A program made the translations under genes and the position numbers. 64,000 bases of DNA from Hermatobates lingyangjiaoensis (taxonomy: Eukaryota > Arthropoda > Insecta > Hemiptera > Hermatobatidae), in NCBI GenBank assembly GCA_026182355.1, contig JAPFBL010000007.1:1922001-1986000 (forward strand), written 5' to 3'. Shown here piece by piece: positions 25,301-33,790 of the stretch. A model generated the notes under the pieces. The model did not search any database. It was not told where the DNA came from and worked only from the letters and a program-made list of their open reading frames with translations. Numbering within the stretch: the first letter of the stretch is position 1; each line of letters opens with the position of its first letter.

Positions 25301-28300
25301 AGAGAAGTCAGAGAAAAAACATCATTTGAAAAATAATAAGCTCGTAAGCATTAACAGCAATATCATGATGCAACTAGCACTAACCTGACAAATCCGCCAC
25401 CCTTTACAATTAAGTAAATGAAAGTCGCTTTCATTCAAAATAAAATTTTGTTATTTTAACTAATCAGTGTTTGTATCTGGATTTGACATCTAAAAATAAT
25501 GTACAAGTGTTCGAAACACATTTTCTTACAAAACAGTTTATATGGAGACTTTTATTTAATTTTCCCAATACAGATTTAATTCCCATACATCTTGGTATAC
25601 ATATCCAAAATATGAGAAAAATATTATGATGTGTGAAGAAAAGAGAAATATTTCTAAGAGAGAGTTACTTTCCATTTACCTGTCTATTAAGACTTTGTTT
25701 AAGAACATTGAGTCGAGAGACATCTCACCCCTCCAATTGAATATCTCTCGAATTGAGGTTTATAATTTGTTTTCAGGGCAGATTCTGTAACCTGGAATCC
25801 ACACAAAATGCTAGCAGCGCCTCAACAGTGTGCCATCTTCTTCACGCAACACCCGCAAATCCTATCTGAGTGCAACTCAGCCAGTGCCAAGTATCTCTTT
25901 CAGAAGGACAAGTTCTACGACGTCAAATACGACACCGGAGACAAACATCTTCAGTGTGGCCGAAGGGCGGATGCTCTCAAGTTCTGGTTTATGTGGAAGG
26001 CAAAGGTATAACATTTTTCTTATTTATTTTAAAGAGATAAAAATTATTAAGATGCAAAAAATACTCCAAAAGATCAGCGTTACTACATCAAGTAGTGTAA
26101 TTTTAAGATTCATCAATAAATGCTGCTTATATATGGGTATATAAAATAATTACGCTTACATATAAAGAGAAATCAATGAAATTAGACAGCTTTAAAACAA
26201 ATAAAGTATATATAAATAAGAAATAAAGCATAACATCGCCTTACCTTAAATACTGGCGGATAAAAGTCGGAGGAAAGGGAGAGGGAGGGTGGAGTTAGAG
26301 GAGGATACGATGGGAAGTGGATCACGCCGTAACTTATACTCTAATTTACAGTACGTAATTTAGCTTATTTATTTTTCATGTTAAAAATTATATGCTTCAC
26401 TTATCGTAAAACGAAACCTACCTTACTACGTTTGTTCAGGGAAAGATCAATTTTTTTATTTTTACTTTTCTTTCTAATTTTCACTGACTACAGGCTTTTT
26501 TCCTTGCTTCTCTTCCACTCGTTTAATTAAGATCACTATGAGACGCTTCATCGTACTTAGAATCTCAAGCAAATCGTCGCGTGCGAGACGAATTTTGATT
26601 CGAAATTTACATCGTGTATCGAAATATTCTTATGTCGGTAGGCTCGTATGAGGTACCACTGAATAAACATATATTACATACATAATTGATGAAAAAACGA
26701 TCTTTATCGAATAATAAAATTACGAGAATAAACTTGATATTCATATACAATATACAAAACACACTTACAATACCTAATTAGTGATTGAATGAACCATCAT
26801 CACATTTAACCGAACATGGTGACGAAAACTAAAGAGTGTAAGTGAATTTTCATACTGTATTTGGGTTTAGCGTTTATTTGTTAACTTAATATATGTATCG
26901 ATAAATTTTGACACAATAACAAAAAATGTTCCAGTTGATTGTTACATACAATATATAAGAAAGTATATATGATTGTTTGATTTGATAACAGGGCACAGAA
27001 GGTCTGGAGCGACATGTAGAGCGGCTGTTCGACAATGCCAACTACATCACTCAAGTGCTCAGGGAGCGCGAGGGCTTCGAATTGGTATTAGACCAACCAG
27101 AGTGCACCAATGTTACCTTTTGGTTTATCCCACCGCGACTAAGAAAACTCCGACATGCTCCCGACTTCAATGAACAACTTAGTAAGGTAAGCCACGCAAC
27201 TTTTCAAGCAGCTCAGAAAGTACTTCCTAGAACATTTTCATTTGTTGTTAAAAAAAAAAAAATCGTTAAAGCCTATTTATTTCGATATATCGCAACCTAG
27301 GGTTTTAGATTTAGACCTCCTTAACCATGCATATTCAGAAACTACATAAACCAAACTACTTCGAAATGCATACTTCATTTATGTATTGTTCATATACCTA
27401 GAGTTATGACACTTAATGTGTTACCAACCTAGGTTAGGTTGCAGTGGCCATCTCTTGAGAGAATACACAGTAGGGATCCTTAAGGAGTTCCTAGTACCCT
27501 ACAGGCGTGGGGCCGACGGCTTTACAATGTGCTTTTGAGTACCTTATCAGTAATTATCTCCGCATGTTACCTGGGCTTTAGCTTGTCTATTACTTTTGGC
27601 CTAGGTACCGTTTTGCGGAGTAACTGTCAGAATTCGTGCTTAGCATTGCGTTGCTCGAGGTGCCCTCGGGCACTTCCATGTTCAATGGAAGTGGCTAAAG
27701 GGTAACTTGTCAACAAGGCGGCCTGGCTTGACTAAGCGGTTACGACACAAAATGCCGAGGAACGCGAAGATCAAAACGGGCTTTACAATGTGCTCAGATT
27801 TTTTCCTGTTCGTAATTTATTTACTCCTATTTCAATAAAGAGTTATCTATCGTCAGTCCAATGACGTTACTCAGTCAGTTGCTTGCTCTATATCCTGCAC
27901 ATCCCTTAAAGATGTTCAAATAATGTGTTGGTTAAAAAAATGTCTCATACGGCTCTATCCTAATACAAAATATTATATTTATTTGAGGGTTACTATACCA
28001 CTGCGTTTAAAAAAAAAAAATATTGTACTCCCCCCCCTTCTGTACTAATGTACCTCGGCAGTTAGCTTCAACGCCTCCAAGAAACTCAGCACTTTTGCTG
28101 GGTCCAGTGGTAAAAGTTTTTCTATGCTTTTGTTGAGTGTCCCGAAGCACCTACCTCTGTGTAGCAAATTGTTTTACTGTCAGTCAGTAGGTGTAACAGT
28201 ATTTCTTCCTCTTTGCAGAATCTGCACAAACCATCATTAATAATGTCCATTCAGGCTCCCTACGTTTCCGGAGAAAGTAATTTCCTTTCTCCATCTTCGG

Positions 28301-29083
28301 GTCCTTAGGTGCACTTGTGGGAGTTTGGCTCCCACTAGTTGGCACTTTTGGACCTTCTGCGCTTCTGGAGGATGGTCTCCGGTCTTCCTTCTCCTTACAG
28401 GGGAAAATCTTTGTATCTCAATCGGTGGTATTTTGTCTGTTCCGGCAGAGCACCGCATACCGGAGTAAGGCTATTTACTCAAGGGGGTCGCCTGAAATCC
28501 TTGAAGCTTCGTTCAAAATACAGTAACCCCTGTGTCATCCATCTTTCGGCACGGATCGCATAACACCTTAGATTGGGGCTGGGATAAAAGGAGGGGATTT
28601 GTGGATTAGGAAGAATGTGAAACGAAGGTGGTCAGGCCCAGCCACTGATCACCTTCTCCCCCTCTTTCATTTGTCTCTGCATATAGCAGGTTAACAGGGT
28701 AACCTCGTGAAGGTCGAAAGTCGGAGTTGAGTGTTAGAGGCTATTAGAGGCGCTTAATCACTCCATTACTACCCCTAAATATTACATATGTGAGTACTCT
28801 GGCCAGCCTGTAAATCTCTCATTCAAACATTTTATGTAAAGAAAGTTAGGTGGAACACCGAGGATATAAAACATTTCTACATTGTTAAAAACATTGAAAT
28901 TTTTTGCAGGTGGCGCCTCTAATGAAAGAGCGAATGATGCGGGAAGGCACAATGATGGTTACCTACCAGCCACTCAAACAATGGCCAAACTTCTTCAGAT
29001 TGGTGTTGCAAAATTCGAGTCTAACCCATGCCGACATGGATCACATCGTGGACGAGTTTGAAAGGCTCGGCTATGACCTCTGA
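8441..29083 (+). CDS. b: Cysteine-sulfinate/aspartate decarboxylase (Drosophila black-like), whole gene
   Basis: A PLP-dependent group II decarboxylase of the CSAD/GADL1 branch. In insects the black enzyme converts L-aspartate to beta-alanine, used with dopamine for cuticle tanning, and relatives act on cysteine sulfinate to give hypotaurine. The coding sequence joins 8441-8629, 16351-16532, 17847-18075, 19380-19599, 23592-23739, 25777-26005, 26992-27186 and 28910-29083, which is 1566 nt or 521 aa. All introns are GT-AG and the phases match. Landmarks are HPYFLNQLF (about 115-123), [11 protein letters not shown] (140-150), PGGSMANGY (178-186), SDAHYS with ring-stacking H219, [14 protein letters not shown] (269-283), DAAWGGG from D301, and NPHK with PLP-lysine K333. 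No signal peptide is seen, so it should be cytosolic. Introns 1, 4 and 7 are loaded with repeats. Substrate choice (aspartate or cysteine sulfinate) cannot be proved from sequence alone. The exons are clearly richer in G+C than the surrounding DNA. Confidence 0.93.
8744..8830 (+). repeat. SINE-like fragment, 17155-17420 family
   Basis: GTTGCTCCCGCATCACTAAA, then GGGTGCATA and CAACAAATGAG-like sequence, match 17338-17405 in the same order with substitutions. It is a short diverged piece. Confidence 0.45.
11617..11649. repeat. Short perfect hairpin
   Basis: GTTTACGGCAATA is followed after 4 bases by its exact reverse complement TATTGCCGTAAAC. No flanking gene explains it. Confidence 0.7.
12525..12645 (+). 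repeat. Interspersed repeat, family R-A copy 2
   Basis: TATTTCTCTCCCTCTATATG, then TAAAAGTATTGAATTC, AAAATTTCGATATCAAG and TCTTGAGCTCCGGTCCTCT, follows the same block order as 4850-4985 and 24795-24925. Confidence 0.45.
12702..12787. repeat. (GA)n microsatellite
   Basis: An almost uninterrupted GA repeat directly downstream of an R-A repeat copy. The Ser-Leu open frame on the minus strand is an artefact. Confidence 0.95.
12865..13171. repeat. 104-bp tandem repeat, about 3 copies
   Basis: Units start with GACAGCAGCTTGGTGCCATT at 12865, 12969 and 13073, an exact 104-bp period. Copies 1 and 2 look identical, and copy 3 differs at one base I can see (TATTC for TATAC) and ends in a T-run. Such uniformity points to recent duplication or to ongoing homogenisation. 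Confidence 0.92.
13839..13884. repeat. 16-bp tandem repeat, about 3 copies
   Basis: TTATCACAAGCTGCGA is repeated head to tail two full times, followed by a partial third unit ending CTGCTGA. Confidence 0.9.
14402..14782. repeat. ~42-bp minisatellite, 9 units, alternating types
   Basis: The shared part of each unit is GAGCAATCTTCACTGCACTG followed by ACGG, with nine CTTCACTGC occurrences. The linker alternates between GGAATCAAGACTCAAT and GGAGCAATCAAAACTCAAT, so much of the array behaves as a higher-order ~84-bp repeat. The units have no palindromic repeat and no unique spacers, so this is not a CRISPR array. Confidence 0.9.
16351..16532 (+). CDS. b: b exon 2
   Basis: Codes for residues 64-123 plus two bases of codon 124. 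It follows ATTTGCAG and ends TCCAC before GTAACT. The peptide includes [19 protein letters not shown] and ends [13 protein letters not shown], the conserved start of the decarboxylase fold. An in-frame TAA lies just inside the intron. Confidence 0.93.
16637..17116. mobile_element. Nonautonomous hAT element with 8-bp target duplication
   Basis: GTCTAATA at 16637-16644 is repeated exactly at 17109-17116. The 464-bp insert between them starts TACAGGTGTCAAAC and ends GTTTGACACCCCTG, imperfect terminal inverted repeats, with GC-rich CGGCCCGCGGGCCGG just inside the left end. An 8-bp duplication and such termini are hAT features. No transposase is encoded. A 38-bp tandem array (16787-16921) lies inside. 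The insertion is in b intron 2. Confidence 0.9.
16787..16921. repeat. 38-bp tandem repeat, about 3.5 copies
   Basis: CCACCAGGAGTAGAGTGTTT begins each unit at about 37-38 bp spacing. The array is internal to the hAT element, so its copy number may vary between element copies. Confidence 0.9.
17155..17420 (+). repeat. SINE-like element in b intron 2
   Basis: It lies just after the hAT element and contains TTTTAGAACTCC and TGTAGAATCAACC, the tail words of the SINEs at 1-121 and 5289-5575. These are followed by GTTGCTCACCC and GGGTGCAGAGCAACAAATGA. It is diverged and the head is unclear. Confidence 0.45.
17847..18075 (+). CDS. b: b exon 3
   Basis: Completes T124 and codes for 125-200. It follows CTGCTTCAG and ends CCAAG before GTAATT. 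It contains [20 protein letters not shown] and [15 protein letters not shown], which belong to the substrate and cofactor pocket region of the family. Confidence 0.94.
18447..18734 (-). repeat. tRNA-derived SINE, reverse orientation
   Basis: On the minus strand it starts TACAGGGTAGCCCAGTGGCT, an A-box-like head, and continues through GAGTACATCGTTCCTCGGAG and GACGTTAAACCGTCGGTCCC. It ends with GTGTGTGGTATCC, AAAGGGCTAACC and CTCGTGGGAC. The core and tail match 5289-5575 and 1-121. It lies in b intron 3. Confidence 0.75.
19380..19599 (+). CDS. b: b exon 4
   Basis: Codes for residues 201-273 plus one base of codon 274. It follows GAATTTCAG and ends ACTGCAG before GTGGAT. It contains [15 protein letters not shown], with the PLP-stacking histidine at 219, and ends VPFMVSATA. 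Confidence 0.94.
20279..21124 (-). mobile_element. Penelope-like element C-terminal fragment, left arm
   Basis: An open frame of 281 codons whose ATG arises at the junction. It reads [20 protein letters not shown], then [20 protein letters not shown] and [14 protein letters not shown]. That is the end of a PLE reverse transcriptase followed by the GIY-YIG-type endonuclease, with a C-x4-C pair before the YIG. The RT palm motifs are absent, so it cannot move by itself. It is identical in protein sequence to the right arm over at least 270 residues. Confidence 0.88.
21117..22010 (+). mobile_element. Penelope-like element C-terminal fragment, right arm
   Basis: An open frame of 297 codons. It starts 16-17 residues further upstream than the left copy with [19 protein letters not shown], a stretch typical of the RT thumb/C-terminal side in PLEs, then runs through the same GIY-YIG endonuclease to [10 protein letters not shown]. 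It is intact but 5'-truncated. Together with the left copy it forms a head-to-head pair inside b intron 4. Confidence 0.88.
22096..22256. repeat. Foldback element FB-1, copy 2
   Basis: A 161-bp imperfect palindrome with the same ATGATCAAACCACAAT ends and AAGATCTTTCAACCGTAAC arms as 5903-6066. It lies 16 bp outside the right arm of the PLE palindrome and is bounded on the right by (AT)n. Confidence 0.8.
22256..22294. repeat. (AT)n microsatellite
   Basis: A pure AT dinucleotide run next to the foldback element. Confidence 0.9.
22400..22800 (-). pseudogene. LINE relic: RNase H and C-terminal part
   Basis: The minus-strand reading near 22800-22627 gives [20 protein letters not shown] followed by a Lys/Glu-rich stretch. 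This resembles the RNase H motif VKAHVGxxGNExADxLAKEA of jockey/R1-type non-LTR elements. Further on, in another frame, VDDLLWDC and [16 protein letters not shown] resemble the C-terminal HLLWEC region. Stops and frame changes show it is dead. It lies in b intron 4. Confidence 0.65.
22992..23027. repeat. Short hairpin, 15-bp arms
   Basis: TGATGCCATACTCTATG faces CATAGTATGGCATCA across a few bases. The function is unknown. Confidence 0.6.
23225..23385 (-). repeat. Interspersed repeat, family R-A copy in reverse
   Basis: On the minus strand CATAAAGAAAAATTAAAG, then CAAAATTTCGAAAGAAAG, resembles the TATGAAATATnnnGAAATxAAAG and AAAATTTCGA blocks of the other R-A copies. The match is weak. Confidence 0.35.
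23592..23739 (+). CDS. b: b exon 5
   Basis: Completes G274 and codes for 275-322 plus two bases of codon 323. It follows TTAATTGCAG and ends GAAAA before GTAAGTAAG. It contains [13 protein letters not shown] and [15 protein letters not shown]. The Asp of DAAW is the residue that binds the PLP pyridine nitrogen in this family. Confidence 0.95.
23740..25776 (+). other. b intron 5
   Basis: AT-rich. It holds a G-run near 24538-24549 and an R-A repeat copy (24795-24925). Nothing else is recognised. Confidence 0.7.
24795..24925 (+). repeat. Interspersed repeat, family R-A copy 3
   Basis: ATATGAAATATAGAGAAATTAAAG, then TTTTTTGAAATCC and CGTTGAGATTTCCTGA, follow the order seen in 4850-4985 and 12525-12645. 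Confidence 0.45.
25777..26005 (+). CDS. b: b exon 6 (PLP-lysine exon)
   Basis: Codes for K323-K399. It follows TTGTTTTCAG and ends GCAAAG before GTATAA. It contains [11 protein letters not shown] with the Schiff-base lysine K333, then [20 protein letters not shown] and [17 protein letters not shown]. These blocks are diagnostic of the CSAD/black/GADL1 branch. Confidence 0.95.
26006..26991 (+). other. b intron 6
   Basis: Plain AT-rich intron ending TTTGATAACAG. No repeat or exon was recognised. Confidence 0.75.
26992..27186 (+). CDS. b: b exon 7
   Basis: Codes for residues 400-464, phase 0 on both sides. It includes [38 protein letters not shown] and a basic loop before DFNEQLSK. It ends AGTAAG before GTAAGC. 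Confidence 0.94.
27428..27545 (-). repeat. SINE-related fragment
   Basis: The minus strand reads AGCACATTGTAAAGCCGTCG and GGATCCCTACTGTG, and ends GGCCACTGCAACCTAACCTA. It shares the GCCGTCGG core word and the GCAACCTAACC end with the SINE at 1-121. Confidence 0.45.
28045..28560 (-). pseudogene. LINE C-terminal relic
   Basis: The minus-strand reading gives [17 protein letters not shown], the start of the cysteine/histidine motif common at the C-terminus of jockey/R1-type LINEs. After a frame change it gives [20 protein letters not shown] and a stop at 28045. The upstream part, as far as 28560, contains further frames with stops. It lies antisense to gene b in intron 7. Confidence 0.7.
28910..29083 (+). 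CDS. b: b exon 8 with stop
   Basis: Codes for residues 465-521 and TGA. It follows [31 protein letters not shown] continues to [20 protein letters not shown] and ends ERLGYDL, the usual C-terminus of the family. Confidence 0.95.
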   Translation: MAPLMKERMMREGTMMVTYQPLKQWPNFFRLVLQNSSLTHADMDHIVDEFERLGYDL

Positions 29084-29217
29084 GTTTCACTTCACTTATT
29101 TCTAGTACATCAGAAGGTGTAAGCCTCGTCACTTCCCCTCCAATCACAAACTGTTCCTCAAGTCTTTTTGATACTTAATTTCTTAAGAAAGTATCAACAA
29201 AAGAGCTTCATTTATTG

Positions 29218-29223
29218 AATAAA
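29218..29223 (+). terminator. Polyadenylation signal of b (candidate)
   Basis: AATAAA lies 135 nt after the stop codon and is the first canonical hexamer there. It suggests a short 3' UTR ending near 29240. Confidence 0.6.
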
Positions 29224-29240
29224 ATACAAATATATTTATG

Positions 29241-31444
29241 GAATACAGTTATTGACATTACTAATTTTTTTTCTTTTCTCTGTTTCATTCAAGTTCCCGT
29301 TTTTTAAGGAATCATGGGTAAACCCCAGAAAAACATTCTATGCAAAACTCCTTCCAACTTTTGAATTTACTCAAATTCTCCCTGACAACAGATTTAGCTT
29401 CAGACTTCAACACTCAACAATGATACCGTTATTGAGTACAATGTACCACGTGTTGTGGGTTTTATAACTACACTTGGCTGAAAACAGTACTGTGGTGTAT
29501 TTCTTGGTTATGGTCAGAAAGGTCTGAAGCCTTTGTAGAATATGATATGAAAACTCAATGCTATCCTTCATTTCCCCTACTTATTGTGAAATCTCGTCAA
29601 CTCATGCTGACGAGAAGTTATCCTCACATCCACAAAGACCTCAATGCATCTTCTTACCAGTTACAATACCTCATTATTTCTCACCTTCATTGAATAATCA
29701 ATATAAACGAAAAGAAAACCTCACGTACAACTTTCACTTTTGACAGATATATATGACATATTTTGCTTCCTTTCCTCATTCCTTCTGAAAAATAATATAC
29801 CTCTCCCACAGCCGCTGCACAACCTTGGGCTATACTTGACCTTCAGCCTAATATTAGACTGAAACGAAACAAAGACAATCAATGATAAAAACTAACAACA
29901 CCTCATTTGAACACTCACTTTAACAGAGTGATTACACATACACAAAACAATTTGTCAAGTTTTCCTGGGCTTATAGCATAAACATCTGGGGCGTTCTACT
30001 AAATCTTCTAGGTCATATTCCTCAGTTACAATGTCTACAGTCCATAATCTTTTAATCCAGCAACTATTCTGTTTCCACAAAAGCTACTTTGCTGTAGAAA
30101 ATAACGAACTATTTCCGATCCTGTTCAAATTCGTTTTAAATGAAAGGCCTCCAAAATAAATAATTAGGAACTATGCTATATCTGTTAATTTATCCCTACC
30201 CAATTGCTTAGTGAAAAATTATATGGTGTCCATGATCCTTTACGATGATACGTAAAGGTATTCATTATTTGATTTGGTGCCTACAAAGATGAAACCCAAG
30301 TCCTCAAACTATTTTTGTTCTGGTATACCAAGGAAAATAGTTTTATTTACTGTAGAGGGACATTCAACATATTTCAATACATTTAGTGTGGTACAATCAT
30401 TAACTAAGATGAACAGTTATTTTATACAGAATTTCTGAACACAATTTATGTGGATAGACGAAGACGTTATGCTAGATCAGCGGCCCCCTACCGGCGGTCT
30501 GTTATAACCTCGGAAGTACACATATGAAAAAAATGATCATTTTACACGGATAGTTATTCTTGCTGATATCTATCAGCACATCTGATAAATTATCACTAGG
30601 GCATGATACAAGATAACTTGTTAAAATATAGCAAATTACTCTCACCGACGACGGTGAGAGAGCGATGATACGTCGTGTTAACGCAGACTTTTTTTGTGAA
30701 AGAAGAGGGCTTTCGGCTTTACCGTTAATTAGTGGTCAGACTAACCTACAATGCCTTACAGTTTTAGGAATACCACAGGATTCCTTTGAATTCAGTCGTC
30801 CCCTCCGAAGAGGGCAAAGCCTATTACCCCAGGACCAGGCTTGCTACTAATAGTTAATCGGACCCCGTCAGGACGTCATTGTGAGAAGTGTTGTTAGTAC
30901 CTCTAGAGAAACGATTCATAGAGAGAGATTAAAACCTCTGGTTGGCTAAACGCCAGCTGGTCTGTGCTAGTCATGAAAAGTGAACACAAATGGACTCGAA
31001 GGGGTGGTATCTAATCGTCCCCATTCTGAGCTCCCGTCCAGAGCCAAGCCTCTACTAAGCAAGTACCAGTTGTCCAGTCCAATCATCTGAGTTGAAGGCC
31101 CGTTCCCGCTGGTAAGGGTTTGGGGTTTCTAGCTCCCCGGTATGCTAAGCGAGCATCCTCCCGAGAAGTTACTGCTTCTCACACAGCGACCACAAGGGTC
31201 TACCCAACCTGGGTCAGAACCAACACCCACTACGAGTCCATCCTCAGTTGGTGGGATGGAGAGAGAACCCCTCCACCCGTAGTACCGACTTATTTTAAGA
31301 GTTTCGGATCGAACTCCGGACCAAAGGTCCTACTGAACCTGCTCAGGTGCAGGTAAGGTCAGTGGCCTTTTTTGCCCCTGGTTCAATGAACCTGTGGATA
31401 TATACGAGTATATATTGATATAGCTTCTCGACCACTGATATTTC
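29241..31444. other. Convergent intergenic DNA with a GC-richer unknown block
   Basis: 29241-30480 is AT-rich without features. 30480-31380 is richer in G+C, has a short hairpin around ATATCTATCAGC near 30570, and carries two unrecognised open frames (30665-30850 and 31120-31356). It may be an unclassified mobile element. Confidence 0.4.
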
Positions 31445-32381
31445 AAATTCACACAAGGGGTTCTTGAGGATTTTGGTCATAAAACATACAGCTCCTGATT
31501 ATAAGCCGACGTTTCGCCAAAAATTGTTCAGCATTTTCAAGGCTAAAAAACAATTTATTAACGACATAAGTAAAGCAAGATAAATACATCACCGGACACC
31601 ACCCAACAGAAAATAAACAACACAAACAAAAATTTTGTAACAAGAGAAACACAAAGGATCATAAAATACCTAGTGTTATTATTATTATTTAAAAACAGAC
31701 ATTTGTTGTTTAAACCTAATTACTGGTTATTAGTTATTCAGAACATCAAAAAAACCGATTTTCAAACAGCAAAACAACACACAGACAGTAACAAACACAG
31801 AAAATTACAAAACAATGAAAAAAGTCAAAAATTAAAAGAAATTAAGGAAAAAAACCAAAAACCCTACAAACATTATTACCTTGATTTAGAAGAAACACCA
31901 TTTAGTGGTCCATGCTTATGTCTGGCTGCATTATACAATTTCAAGGTAATATATAATTATTCAAGGTAATAATGTTTGTAAGGTTTTTGTTTTTTTTCCT
32001 TAATTTATTTTAATTTTTGACTCTTTTTTTCATTGTTTTGTAATTTTCTGTGTTTGTTACTGTCTGTGTGTTGTTTTGCTGTTTGAAAATCGGGTTTTTT
32101 GATGTTCTGAATAATAATAACAAATGTCTGTTTTTAAATAATAATAATAACACTAGGTATTTTATGATCCTTTGTGTTTCTCTTGATACAAAATTTTTGT
32201 TTGTGTTGTTTATTTTCTGTTGGGTGGTGTCCGGTGATGTATTTATCTTGCTTTACTTATGTCGTTAATAAATTGTTTTTTAGCCTTGAAAATGCCAAAC
32301 TATTTTTGGCGAAACGTCGGCTTATAATCAGGAGTTGTATGTTTTATGACCAAAATCCTCAAGAACCTCTTGTGTGAATTT
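31445..32381. repeat. Large inverted repeat, about 420-440-bp arms
   Basis: The left arm is 31445-31884 and the right arm about 31961-32381, with a 76-bp spacer. The same 67-codon frame appears on the minus strand in the left arm and on the plus strand in the right arm, with few differences, for example NAEQFLAKRR against NAKLFLAKRR. The arms differ by several substitutions and small indels, so this is older than the 20-22 kb palindrome. The outer ends carry a GCGAAACGTCGGCTTATAAT motif like those of the other foldback elements. I do not treat the frame as a gene. Confidence 0.88.
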
Positions 32382-32438
32382 ATATATATATATACTTTTT
32401 CGTTGGAAATACGATTTGTCCAAAACGGACAAATATAC

Positions 32439-32579
32439 TCGTAGTTTAATATAGAAAAAGAAACATAGAGAAATCAAAAGAACACACTTACACTCTCTAA
32501 TTTTCGGTTTGAACCGTCTTCAAGAGAGACTGTAAGTGTGTTATTTTGATTTCTCTATGTTTCTTTTTCTATATTGAAC
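32439..32579. repeat. Foldback element, ~50-bp arms
   Basis: AATATAGAAAAAGAAACATA with GAGAAATCAAAA and CACACTTACA in the left arm faces its reverse complement in the right arm. The loop contains GGTTTGAACCGTCTTCAAG. It lies just after the larger inverted repeat and before an (AT)n tract. Confidence 0.8.
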
Positions 32580-33519
32580 TATATATATATTATATAAGCC
32601 AATGCAACCTGCGGATATAGCTGCATGGCCCCATCACTTTACTGTTAATTGAAACAAAGGTATCAGCCATGTACAAGTAGTGATTGGAAAGTATATCTCA
32701 ACAAGTCTAAGTTCTGCAATTCAACAGCTTGCCAAACAAATCCATTCAAAAATGTCACATTAAGAAAACAGAATAAAAACTTTCCTCCAAAACCCTATTC
32801 AAACAAATAAAAGATTTTATTTAAAAAATCAAAGGTTTTATTTAACTGCCTATAAATTTTGTCACACCTAGAGAGAAGGAATGACTGGTGGTCCGTACTG
32901 ATTCAAATGCAGACTGGAGAGGTCAGCAGATCGTACGGGGAATGATAGTGCTGTTCAACATACAAGAATCACCATCTCGACCACTATATCGCAATGGACG
33001 TCGACAAATCTTCAGGAGTACGGGTTCGTCATAAATAACTCGCAAGTCTCAACACGAGAAACTAATAATTATTTTTTTTCCAAGTGTGGTGATGATGAAA
33101 AATATATTTTTTAGTATTTAAACGAATGCATATAAATGATGTCATATGTATCATTTGTGTGGTACGCTAGGACAAATGAAAAATTAACTGAAGTTAAACT
33201 AGAAAAACAAGCGTGTCTAACGATAACAGGAATGAATAGTAAAACTAACATAAATGAATTAACTCTCTTGTAGGTACATGGATACAAGACAATTCAGGGC
33301 AATGAGGAAGTGGGCAGGTTGGAAATAAACAAACCCTTTGCGGTCTGTATTCTTTTGTGCAATATACCCCAGCTTTCTAAAGGATGCAATTGATGAATGG
33401 ATTAAGAAGAAAGTAGGATAAAAAGTCACTAAAACAACCGTGCCTAATTTAGTCCAAAAGCTCATTCCATCTGAACTTAAATTTGGGGGAAAAGTAATAT
33501 CTTCATAGAATATATGTAT

Positions 33520-33790
33520 ATCTAACCGGACATAATATTTGATCAAGCTACAATTAACACTGCATTTCAACAATATTATTTATCATATGATCAATGCAGA
33601 CTATGTGTGGAAGAGGCGGAAAGCTTTCAACACATTCTCTGTCAATAAAGACGAGGTAAGGGCAATTATGAAGTTCATTAAAGACATTAAAATCAAGATG
33701 ACTTTATACATGATAGAAGCAAGCACAATACAGATATTGTCGAGGAGCGCACGAGTCCGACGAGACTCAGGACCTCAGTTTAATAGTAAT
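33520..33790 (+). pseudogene. LINE C-terminal relic
   Basis: The frame from about 33527 reads AFQQYYLSYDQCRLCVEEAE and SFQHILCQ, then a stop. C-x2-C followed by H-x3-C is the C-terminal motif of jockey/R1-like LINE polyproteins. Coding similarity does not extend further. It is intergenic between b and LENG8. Confidence 0.65.

Larger units (their letters stand above)
27187..28909 (+). other. b intron 7, repeat-rich
   Basis: It contains a SINE-like tail (27428-27545), a further GC-richer block to about 27790, and a minus-strand LINE tail (28045-28560). The remaining sequence 28560-28890 is GC-richer than usual and unrecognised. Confidence 0.7.

Noticed and set aside
31449..32377. Duplicated 67-aa protein as a gene pair
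   Set aside because: The two frames are the two arms of one inverted repeat, with no coding-like substitution pattern, start context or homologue.
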